Shown one piece after another: positions 1 through 5,429 of a stretch of DNA of 7,114 nt (position 1 is its first letter; each line of letters opens with the position of its first letter). Origin of the DNA: an uncultured Pseudomonadota bacterium (GTDB lineage: Bacteria > Pseudomonadota > Gammaproteobacteria > Burkholderiales > SG8-39); assembly GCA_903895005.1 (NCBI GenBank), contig CAITSH010000106.1:1-7114 (forward strand). The letters are read 5' to 3'. Made by a program: the position numbers and the translations under genes. Below the pieces are notes generated by a model, which did not search any database, was not told the DNA's origin, and saw only the letters and a list, made by a program, of their open reading frames with translations.

Positions 1-1251
1 CCCCCACTGCCCGAATTGCTGGCCGCCAGGATGGCGGAGCGCGCCGCTGACGGGCGGAATCTCGCGGTTTTGCTGATTGAGTGCGGCGTGATCGGTCGCA
101 TCGACGCGGTCTGGGGTTATGAGGTCGGCGATGCCGTGCGCAACCGGGTGATCTCGATGATGCGCGCAGACGTGTTGCGCCCGGGCGATTTTGCCGGCGA
201 AATCGGTCGCGACGACCTTGCCTGCGTGCTATCGACCATCGAAGGTCCGGCCGTGGCGCTGCTTGCCGCGGAGAAGGCGCTGCGCGTGCTCAATGCGCCG
301 TTCTGGATCGGCGATGACGAGATTTTCGCCAGCCCTTCGATCGGCATCGCGCTTTACCCCGCGCACGGCGAGGCGGCGGGGGCGCTGCTGCAAAAGGCCA
401 AGAGTGCCGCGGTGCTCGCGCGCGATCTCACCGGTCACATCGCCGATTCCTCGGACGCGGTGGAGAATCCCGCCGCATCGGCCCTGTTGTTCGAGAACCG
501 CCTGCGCACGGCGGTCGGCGAGGACGCGCTCGAGCTGGTGTTCCAGCCGCAATATGATTTGCGCCTCGGCCAGGTAATGGGAGCCGAGGGATTGTTGCGC
601 TGGCGCGATCCGGCGCTGGGCATGATCGACTCGGTGTGTGCCTTTGCCGCCGCGGAGGCGGCCGGCTTGGTCACCGACCTGGTCTCGTCGGTGCTCAACC
701 GCGCGCTTCGAAACATTTCGGAATTTCGTTACAGCGCGGGACTTGACCTTCGAGTCGGCATCAAGCTTCCGGCGCGTGCGCTATTGCATCCGGAACTGCC
801 CGACGTTGTACAGCGCGCATTGGGTACCTGGAGCCTGCGTCCGGGGCGTCTGATCCTTGAGATCGGTGAGACCACCGTGCTCGGTGCCGAGGCGGTGGCC
901 AGGGATACGCTCCTCAGGCTCAAGGAGGTCGGACTCAAGCTTGCGATAGACGATCCGGACCTGGTCTTGTCCTCGCTGCCGTGGCTCGCGGCGATGCCTT
1001 TCCAGGAAATCCGGATGGACGTTTCACCGAGGGCTGATCTGGCGGATCCGGCCAAGACCGACCGCATATTGCAGTCGATGATCGAACTCGCACACCACCT
1101 CAAGCTAGATGTGCTGGCGGTGGGTGTCGCCGACGATACCGCGGCCGCTCGCCTCACCGAAATCGGTTGCGACTTCATGCAGGCCGATTACAGGGGGCAG
1201 GCGCTCGACCCCAAGGGTTTTGTCGAGCGTTTCGGGTTCAGCGACGACTGA
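1..1251 (+). CDS. Degenerate GGDEF-EAL domain protein, 5' end missing
   Basis: The reading frame is open from base 1, so the gene starts upstream; 416 residues are visible (numbered here from base 1). Residues about 1-140 resemble a GGDEF (diguanylate cyclase) domain, but the signature is GRDDL (69-73), and the region that normally supplies the first metal-binding Asp reads ECGVIG. An RPGD at 60-63 has the spacing of the inhibitory RxxD c-di-GMP site. Residues about 160-410 form an EAL (c-di-GMP phosphodiesterase) domain. It keeps E196 (EGL instead of EAL), E287, D317-D318 and Q394. The usual metal-binding Asn is Lys (K255), the Lys of the KID motif is Arg (R338), and the catalytic Glu of the AEGVE motif is Val (V374). 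The family normally makes or breaks c-di-GMP in the cytoplasm. I infer that this protein is catalytically dead or nearly so and may act as a binding or regulatory protein. Any sensory N-terminus lies outside the window. Its stop lies 43 bases from the convergent cyclase stop. Confidence 0.88.
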   Translation, partial: PPLPELLAARMAERAADGRNLAVLLIECGVIGRIDAVWGYEVGDAVRNRVISMMRADVLRPGDFAGEIGRDDLACVLSTIEGPAVALLAAEKALRVLNAPFWIGDDEIFASPSIGIALYPAHGEAAGALLQKAKSAAVLARDLTGHIADSSDAVENPAASALLFENRLRTAVGEDALELVFQPQYDLRLGQVMGAEGLLRWRDPALGMIDSVCAFAAAEAAGLVTDLVSSVLNRALRNISEFRYSAGLDLRVGIKLPARALLHPELPDVVQRALGTWSLRPGRLILEIGETTVLGAEAVARDTLLRLKEVGLKLAIDDPDLVLSSLPWLAAMPFQEIRMDVSPRADLADPAKTDRILQSMIELAHHLKLDVLAVGVADDTAAARLTEIGCDFMQADYRGQALDPKGFVERFGFSDD

Positions 1252-1254
1252 CCC

Positions 1255-1268
1255 GCGGCAGCTGCCGC
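1255..1268. repeat. 14-bp perfect palindrome between convergent genes
   Basis: GCGGCAGCTGCCGC is fully self-complementary (7 + 7, no spacer) and starts four bases after the TGA of the EAL gene. It lies in the only intergenic space (1252-1294) between two convergent genes. It could help 3'-end formation for both transcripts, but neither strand carries a T-run after it, so it is not a canonical intrinsic terminator. In GC-rich DNA a palindrome of this size can arise by chance. Confidence 0.4.
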
Positions 1269-1294
1269 AGGATGGCCGGGTCGCCCAGTGCGGG

Positions 1295-3658
1295 CTAGTG
1301 GTGGCCGACCGACCAGACCCCGTCCCAGCTGTTCTCCGGGGGGGCCTTGATGTAACTCTGGCAGCGTTCAAGAAACAGTTGCGACGGCGTGTCCGACGGG
1401 TTTGCGCGTGAAGCAGTCTGAAAGCATGCTGCGGCGCGCGCCCAGTCGCGTTGCCGGTACAGGCGCAGTCCCTCGGCGTAGGCCTGCAGCACCTCGTCTC
1501 GGTTTAAAAAGCTGCCTTCGGTGTGGTGGTTCAGCGCCTCGAAAACGGCGAGCGGCTTGGTTAATCCGCGCACCCTAATCAGGTCTATCTCGCGCAACAT
1601 TACCGGGCGGCGCAGCTTGGCGGCGGTGAACTGGCATAGCAGCACGCTGGTGCCATAGTACTTGTTGGCCGATTCAAGGCGCTCGGCCAGGTTCACGCGG
1701 TCTCCTATGACGGTGTATTCAAGCCGCTTGGGCGAGCCGATATTGCCCACGACGACGTGCCCGGTGCTCACGCCCACGCCGATGCTGATGGCTTCGCGAC
1801 CGCTCTTGGTACGTCGTTCATTCAGGGCGCGCAGGCCTATCATCATGCGGTTGCCGACCTCGACGGCATCGTCGGCGTCTGTTTCGCCGGTCATCACCGA
1901 GCCGAAAACAGCCATGATCATGTCGCCGATATATTTGTCCAGGATGCCGTTGTGGGCGAACACGATATCGACCATGTCGGTGAAATATTCGTTGAGCATC
2001 ACGATGGTTTCGCGCGCACCCAGTGTCTCGGATATCGAGGTGAAGCCGCGGATGTCCGAGAACAGCACGCTCACCTCGCGCCCGACGCCAGCCAGCGTGG
2101 CATCACCGCTTTCGAGCAATTGGTCGACGACGGCCTTACTCATATAGCGGGACATGGTGTTTCGCAGGCGCTTTTCGCGGCTGATGTCCTCGATCACGAG
2201 CATGTAGCCGATGGGGTTGTCCTGCGTCGTGACCAGGGGAACGGCGGTGAGGTTCACCGACACCGCCTCGTTGCTTTCCAACAGCAGGTCGGTGTCGACG
2301 GTGATGTCGGTTTTTCCGGTCGAGCGGACCTTGTCCAGGCTGTCGAGGATCCAGGCGTTGCGCGAGCCCAGTATCTCCTGCGGTGTTTTTCCCTCGACCT
2401 GCGGGGCATTCGCGCGCAGGATGCGCAGGGCGGCCTGGTTGACCTTGGTCACGGTGAAATTGGCGTCCATCGTTACAACGCCGTTGCTCATGCTGCGAAG
2501 GATGCCCTCGTTGTAGTTGTGGGCGGTTTTCACCTGCTCGAACAACTGTGCGTTCTCGATCGAGATAGCCGCCTGGGCGCACAGGGCGACGAGGCGTTTT
2601 TCGTCGTCGCGGCCGAAGGAACCCGCGCGTTTGTTCAGTATCTGCATAACGCCCACGCTGTTGCCGTGCTGCGTGGCGATCGGCATGCACAGCATGTTGC
2701 GCGTCTTGAATCCGGTTTGCCGGTCGACTTCCGGATTGAAACGCGCATCGGCATAGGCGTCCGGAATATTGACCGGCGCGCCCGCCGTAAAGCATTCGCC
2801 GGCGATCCCCGCATTGCTGGGAAAACGAATTTCCCCGGTCGAAGCGCCCCCCGCTACACGGGAATAGAGCTCGCGGCCCGCAGGATCGTACAGGAACAGC
2901 GAGCCGCGCTCGGCATCGAGCAGTTGTGTCGCCGCATCCATGATTTTTTGCAGCAGCGGCTGCAGTACGATTTCAGACGCTATCGAACTGACCACTTCGA
3001 GAAGCAGTGCCTCTTCGCGTTGCGCGCGATCGACTTTCTCAAATATCCTCGCGTTTTCGAGCGCTGAGGCGGCCTGGTTGGACAATGCTTCCAGCAACTG
3101 CAGGTCGCCGGTGTCAAACGTGCCAACGCGCTTGTTGAGAACCTGGGTGATGCCGATGACTTCCTGCTTGCGGTTCCTGATCGGGACGCACAGCAGGTTG
3201 CGCGTGCGGTAACCGGTGTGCTGGTCCATTTCGCGGTTGAACAGGGGTTCGGCGTAGGCATCGGCAATGATCCTGCCGTGACCGTTCGCGAATACCGCGC
3301 CGGCGACACCGACGGTGGCGGGGAAACGTACCTCGCCCATGACGCTGCCCTGCATTACGCGCGAGAACAATTCGCCGCTCTCCGGGTCGTGCAGGAACAG
3401 CGAACTGCGGTCGGCGCCCAGCGCTTCTGTCACCACCTCCATGAGGCGCGGGAACAATACGTCGAGCGACAGCGTGTCCGAAATGCGATTGGCGATATCG
3501 ACGAACTGCGCCTGGCGGTGAGCGGCCTGGGCGAGGCGCAGGATGATGTCCGTTTTTTCCGCGTCGGACAGGACTTGCAGCAACCGCTCAACTTCGGCGC
3601 TGGGCGTGTGCGGGTCTAGGATCCGGCGGACGGTCTCTGGAGGGGTATGCGGGCTCAC
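1295..3658 (-). CDS. Class III adenylate/guanylate cyclase, GAF-GAF-PAS-CHD
   Basis: Predicted cytoplasmic 787-residue enzyme that makes a cyclic nucleotide, probably cAMP, from NTP. Domains: GAF1 about 50-207, GAF2 about 232-374, PAS about 382-494, a connecting helix, the cyclase domain about 526-708, and a helical tail 712-787. The catalytic set is complete: metal-binding D535 (in FSDIRGFT) and D579 (in YIGD), and transition-state N656 and R660 (VNLAER). The base-selecting pair is K575 and T649 (YTVIGD), the Lys/Thr pair of class IIIb cyclases. GAF2 has a full NKFDE motif (N342, K343, F348, D352, E353), which in phosphodiesterases and cyanobacterial cyclases marks cyclic-nucleotide-binding GAF domains; GAF1 has all but the final Glu (Leu). 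There are no membrane segments. The tail looks like one TPR-type repeat and ends near PPENSWDGVW. I chose the GTG at 3658 because the open frame upstream has no family-like sequence and a TAGAAT element lies just upstream; the ribosome binding site is weak. The gene is divergent from HiPIP. Confidence 0.92.
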   Translation of the reverse strand: MSPHTPPETVRRILDPHTPSAEVERLLQVLSDAEKTDIILRLAQAAHRQAQFVDIANRISDTLSLDVLFPRLMEVVTEALGADRSSLFLHDPESGELFSRVMQGSVMGEVRFPATVGVAGAVFANGHGRIIADAYAEPLFNREMDQHTGYRTRNLLCVPIRNRKQEVIGITQVLNKRVGTFDTGDLQLLEALSNQAASALENARIFEKVDRAQREEALLLEVVSSIASEIVLQPLLQKIMDAATQLLDAERGSLFLYDPAGRELYSRVAGGASTGEIRFPSNAGIAGECFTAGAPVNIPDAYADARFNPEVDRQTGFKTRNMLCMPIATQHGNSVGVMQILNKRAGSFGRDDEKRLVALCAQAAISIENAQLFEQVKTAHNYNEGILRSMSNGVVTMDANFTVTKVNQAALRILRANAPQVEGKTPQEILGSRNAWILDSLDKVRSTGKTDITVDTDLLLESNEAVSVNLTAVPLVTTQDNPIGYMLVIEDISREKRLRNTMSRYMSKAVVDQLLESGDATLAGVGREVSVLFSDIRGFTSISETLGARETIVMLNEYFTDMVDIVFAHNGILDKYIGDMIMAVFGSVMTGETDADDAVEVGNRMMIGLRALNERRTKSGREAISIGVGVSTGHVVVGNIGSPKRLEYTVIGDRVNLAERLESANKYYGTSVLLCQFTAAKLRRPVMLREIDLIRVRGLTKPLAVFEALNHHTEGSFLNRDEVLQAYAEGLRLYRQRDWARAAACFQTASRANPSDTPSQLFLERCQSYIKAPPENSWDGVWSVGHH

Positions 3659-3686
3659 TACAAAGATAACTCTGTGGACAAGCCAT

Positions 3687-3715
3687 ATTCTACTCCGGGG
3701 ACCCCGGGGGAGTGA
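3687..3715 (-). promoter_or_regulatory. Candidate promoter of the cyclase gene
   Basis: On the minus strand TAGAAT (3692-3687) matches five of six bases of the sigma70 -10 consensus and ends 28 bases before the GTG start. This would put the transcript start near 3680 and give a leader of about 20 nt. The hexamer 17 bases further up (3715-3710, TCACTC) does not resemble TTGACA, so the promoter would be weak or need an activator. The spacer is a run of C and G containing an imperfect inverted repeat, which could bind a regulator or simply reflect base composition. Confidence 0.4.
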
Positions 3716-3799
3716 CGCCCGGACCAGGCGCACCGCCACGGGGGTAAAAGCCCGTCTTTTCGGGGTATGGCGAGTCTCCGGCCCTGCGAGCGTCGGTTG

Positions 3800-3858
3800 A
3801 CCCGGAATGGGGCATCCGTATGTCACAGCCGGATGGGAAACCCGGGTGAGGCATCCGT
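3800..3858. repeat. Imperfect direct repeat with 40-nt period
   Basis: The 20 bases at 3800-3819 (ACCCGGAATGGGGCATCCGT) recur at 3840-3858 as ACCCGGGTGAGGCATCCGT, differing by two substitutions and one indel. The sequence between the copies shares only scattered bases with what follows the second copy. Blocks beginning CCCGG or CGGGG at about 3718 and 3761 have the same spacing but much weaker similarity, so an older array of up to four units is possible, though not proven. Confidence 0.5.
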
Positions 3859-3864
3859 GCCTCA
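3847..3864. other. Perfect 7-bp hairpin with UNCG-type loop
   Basis: TGAGGCA at 3847-3853 pairs perfectly with TGCCTCA at 3858-3864 around a TCCG loop. As RNA in the HiPIP direction this is a UNCG-class tetraloop, usually very stable. It overlaps the second copy of the direct repeat, and the first copy lacks the matching right arm. No T-run follows, so it is not a terminator. It may be part of a structured 5' leader or a binding site. Confidence 0.45.
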
Positions 3865-3874
3865 GGACGGTGAC

Positions 3875-3893
3875 TGGGGTAAAATCCACCCCA
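3875..3893. other. 6-bp hairpin TGGGGT/ACCCCA with 7-nt loop
   Basis: TGGGGT (3875-3880) and ACCCCA (3888-3893) are perfectly complementary around the loop AAAATCC. The loop overlaps a TAAAAT hexamer (3880-3885) that resembles a -10 element about 100 bases before the HiPIP start. No good -35 lies 16-18 bases upstream. It could be a promoter with an overlapping operator, or part of a folded leader. Confidence 0.35.
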
Positions 3894-3971
3894 TTCTGTG
3901 CCGGCCGCCGGATAGACGGTGATTTCCCCGGGCCAGGTTTTAAGCTAGCCACTTTTCAGCCAGTACCCTTC

Positions 3972-3976
3972 AGGAG
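3972..3976 (+). promoter_or_regulatory. Ribosome binding site of the HiPIP gene
   Basis: AGGAG lies six bases before the ATG at 3983. It is a near-ideal Shine-Dalgarno and fixes this start, which also places the twin-arginine motif at the very N-terminus. Confidence 0.85.
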
Positions 3977-3982
3977 TATTTC

Positions 3983-4291
3983 ATGCAATCTCGCCGACAG
4001 TTCATGTTCAAGCTCGTACCCGCCATCGCCATCGGCGGCCTGGTCGCACGCGAAGCCTTCGCGCAGGCCAAAGTCGCAGAATCCGACCCGCAAGCCGCCG
4101 GTCTTGGCTACAAGGAAGACGCCACCAAGGTCGACAAGGCCAAGTTCTCCAAGTACGCCGCAGGCCAGAATTGCTTTGGTTGCGCGCTGTATCAGGGTAA
4201 GGCTACCGATGCCTTCGCCAACTGCGCCATTTTCCCGGGCAAGCAGGTTGCCGGTAAAGGCTGGTGCAACGCCTACGCCAAGAAGGCGTAA
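3983..4291 (+). CDS. High-potential iron-sulfur protein (HiPIP), Tat-exported
   Basis: A 102-residue precursor of a small periplasmic electron carrier that holds one [4Fe-4S] cluster cycling between the 2+ and 3+ states. The N-terminus has a twin-arginine motif (SRRQFMFK, residues 3-10), a short hydrophobic stretch and a likely cleavage site AFA|Q after residue 27, so the protein is probably folded with its cluster before Tat export. The mature part of about 75 residues has the family's four cluster cysteines C64, C67, C81 and C95 in the usual C-x2-C ... C ... C order, plus the conserved LGY tyrosine (Y43) and the ending GWCNAYA. In the family HiPIP passes electrons between a cytochrome bc1-type complex and a terminal oxidase or photosynthetic reaction centre; the partner is not in this window. 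The gene has a strong ribosome binding site and its own terminator, so it is probably transcribed alone. A common name is hip, but I leave the symbol open. Confidence 0.95.
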   Translation: MQSRRQFMFKLVPAIAIGGLVAREAFAQAKVAESDPQAAGLGYKEDATKVDKAKFSKYAAGQNCFGCALYQGKATDAFANCAIFPGKQVAGKGWCNAYAKKA

Positions 4292-4300
4292 GCAGGCGTT

Positions 4301-4322
4301 CAACGGCCGCGTTCGGCCGTTG
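4301..4322. other. 9-bp hairpin just after the HiPIP stop
   Basis: CAACGGCCG (4301-4309) pairs perfectly with CGGCCGTTG (4314-4322) around a CGTT loop, nine bases after the TAA. No T-run follows. Standing directly upstream of a true terminator, it may protect the 3' end of the HiPIP mRNA from exonucleases or act as a first pause hairpin. Confidence 0.6.
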
Positions 4323-4330
4323 CACGGTTT

Positions 4331-4357
4331 AAAAGGGCGCAGCAATGCGCCCTTTTT
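4331..4357 (+). terminator. Rho-independent terminator of the HiPIP gene
   Basis: An 11-bp perfect stem (4331-4341 with 4346-4356) is closed by a GCAA (GNRA) tetraloop. The core is GGGCGCA/TGCGCCC with A/T arms, and the downstream strand ends in five T. This is a textbook intrinsic terminator. The A-run on the left arm means it could also work on the minus strand, but no minus-strand gene ends nearby. Confidence 0.92.
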
Positions 4358-4397
4358 GTTTAATTTGATTGACCGGGCCAAGCTGAGGCGGGCTGTG

Positions 4398-4422
4398 CGC
4401 CCCGTTCCCACCCCAGGGGGCG
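4398..4422. repeat. Inverted repeat spanning the -35 of the acylase promoter
   Basis: CGCCCC (4398-4403) and GGGGCG (4417-4422) are complementary, 13 bases apart, and enclose the putative -35 hexamer at 4405-4410. It could be an operator for a dimeric regulator. The right arm is followed by TTTT, so as RNA it could also serve as a weak back-up terminator for read-through from HiPIP. In GC-rich DNA it may be coincidental. Confidence 0.35.
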
Positions 4423-4433
4423 GCTTTTATAAT
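4405..4433 (+). promoter_or_regulatory. Sigma70-type promoter of the acylase gene
   Basis: TTCCCA (4405-4410, four of six bases of TTGACA) and a perfect TATAAT (4428-4433) are separated by 17 bases. The predicted transcript start is near 4440, leaving a leader of about 23 nt before the ATG at 4463. The promoter lies directly after the HiPIP terminator, so acylase and probably hrpA form a separate transcription unit. Confidence 0.7.
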
Positions 4434-4462
4434 CTTGTATTCATTTCAGGTGCCGTCCGTAA

Positions 4463-5419
4463 ATGACCGCCGTGAGTCATCCCGTCGAGCTTGTTCCGCC
4501 CGATATCACGCCCTACCGCAAGGGTAACACCGGCGTTGATTACGTCACCACGTTTGACAGCGGAAAGCCGGGGCCGCACGTGATGGTGTGCGCCCTGACC
4601 CATGGCAACGAGTTGTGCGGCGCCATTGCCCTGGATTTTCTTTTCCGGATCGGCGTGCGCCCGCTGCACGGAAAGCTGACGCTGGCCTTCAACAACGTTG
4701 CGGCCTACGCGCGGTTTGACCCCGCGCATCCGGGGGCGTCCCGTCTGGTGGATGAGGACTTTAACCGCGTCTGGGACCCCGCGGTGCTGGACGGGGCGCG
4801 CGACAGCGTCGAACTGCGCCGTGCGCGCGTATTGAGGCCTTTGGTGGCCGGCGTCGACTACCTGTTCGACATCCACTCAATGCAGAACAAGACGCCGCCG
4901 CTGATGCTTTGCGGCATGACGCAAAAAGCCCGCGTTCTGGCCCGGGCGCTAGGCTCACCCGCGTGGCTGGTGTGCGATGCGGGGCATGCGGCGGGGATGC
5001 GCATGCGCGACCACGGGGCTTTTTCTGATGAGGCGAATGCGAAGAACGCCCTGCTGATCGAATGCGGCCAGCACTGGGAGTCGGCCAGCGCGCGCGTGGC
5101 GGTCGACACCACCCTGCGATTCTTGCTGCATTTTGGCGTGATCACGCCTGCTTTCGCGTCCCCCCACCTCGATCCCGGCGCGACTGCGCAGGCGCAGACG
5201 GTGGTGGAGGTTACCGAGGCGGTGACGATCAGGACCGATTCGTTCAGCTTTGTCCAGCCCTGGGTTGGCATGGAGATCCTGCCCGGTGCCGGCACCCTGA
5301 TCGGTCACGATGGTGACGCCGAGGTGCGCACGCCCTACGACAATTGCGTGCTGATCATGCCGTCGCTCCGCCATCGCAAGGGCCAGACGGCGGTGCGTCT
5401 GGGGAGGATAGTCAATTGA
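4463..5419 (+). CDS. Succinylglutamate desuccinylase/aspartoacylase family zinc hydrolase
   Basis: A 318-residue cytoplasmic enzyme, about the length of AstE and aspartoacylase. The family cleaves an N-acyl group from an amino acid with one zinc ion. The zinc ligands are visible as H47 and E50 in THGNE and H138 in DIHSM. N101-R102 in DEDFNR matches the substrate-binding Asn-Arg, and E200 in LLIECGQH fits the catalytic general base. The last hundred or so residues form the beta-rich C-terminal domain of the family. There are no membrane segments or signal peptide. The substrate cannot be read from the sequence: no other arginine-succinyltransferase (ast) genes are nearby, so I do not call it astE. 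The ATG at 4463 has only a weak AGGTG (4448-4452) ten bases upstream but fits the promoter. hrpA follows after 51 bases with no terminator, suggesting co-transcription. Confidence 0.88.
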   Translation: MTAVSHPVELVPPDITPYRKGNTGVDYVTTFDSGKPGPHVMVCALTHGNELCGAIALDFLFRIGVRPLHGKLTLAFNNVAAYARFDPAHPGASRLVDEDFNRVWDPAVLDGARDSVELRRARVLRPLVAGVDYLFDIHSMQNKTPPLMLCGMTQKARVLARALGSPAWLVCDAGHAAGMRMRDHGAFSDEANAKNALLIECGQHWESASARVAVDTTLRFLLHFGVITPAFASPHLDPGATAQAQTVVEVTEAVTIRTDSFSFVQPWVGMEILPGAGTLIGHDGDAEVRTPYDNCVLIMPSLRHRKGQTAVRLGRIVN

Positions 5420-5429
5420 GCGGCGAAGT

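Larger units (their letters stand above)
3659..3982. other. 324-base divergent intergenic region rich in short repeats
   Basis: No gene is apparent between the cyclase start (leftward) and the HiPIP start (rightward). Contents: a promoter-like -10 for the cyclase next to its GTG; a GC-rich imperfect inverted repeat at 3692-3713; the nine-base word GGGGTAAAA twice (3741-3749 and 3876-3884), each followed by a C-run that can pair back; a direct repeat at 3800-3819 and 3840-3858; hairpins at 3847-3864 and 3875-3893; the word GACGGTGA twice (3866-3873 and 3915-3922); and a clear Shine-Dalgarno for HiPIP. I found no convincing HiPIP promoter. TAAAAT at 3880-3885 and TTGACC at 3797-3802 are the nearest fits, but neither has a proper partner hexamer. 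Confidence 0.6.

Noticed and set aside
1252..1294. Intrinsic terminator between the convergent genes
   Set aside because: The 14-bp palindrome has no loop-sized spacer and no T-run on either strand, so I list it only as a palindrome.
1757..3067. 436-residue open frame on the plus strand opposite the cyclase
   Set aside because: His/Asp/Val-rich translation typical of a frame opposite a GC-rich gene; no ribosome site, no domain, and it lies wholly inside the well-supported cyclase.
3718..3893. CRISPR array
   Set aside because: The repeats are few, only two copies are clearly alike, they are not followed by unique spacers of constant size, and no cas genes are present.
3659..3982. c-di-GMP or other known riboswitch ahead of HiPIP or the cyclase
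   Set aside because: I could not match the conserved core of any riboswitch class I know; only simple hairpins and repeats are visible.
3807..4466. 219-residue plus-strand frame overlapping HiPIP
   Set aside because: It runs in another frame through HiPIP, both hairpins and the acylase promoter; the translation is Arg/Pro/Ser-rich with no family resemblance.
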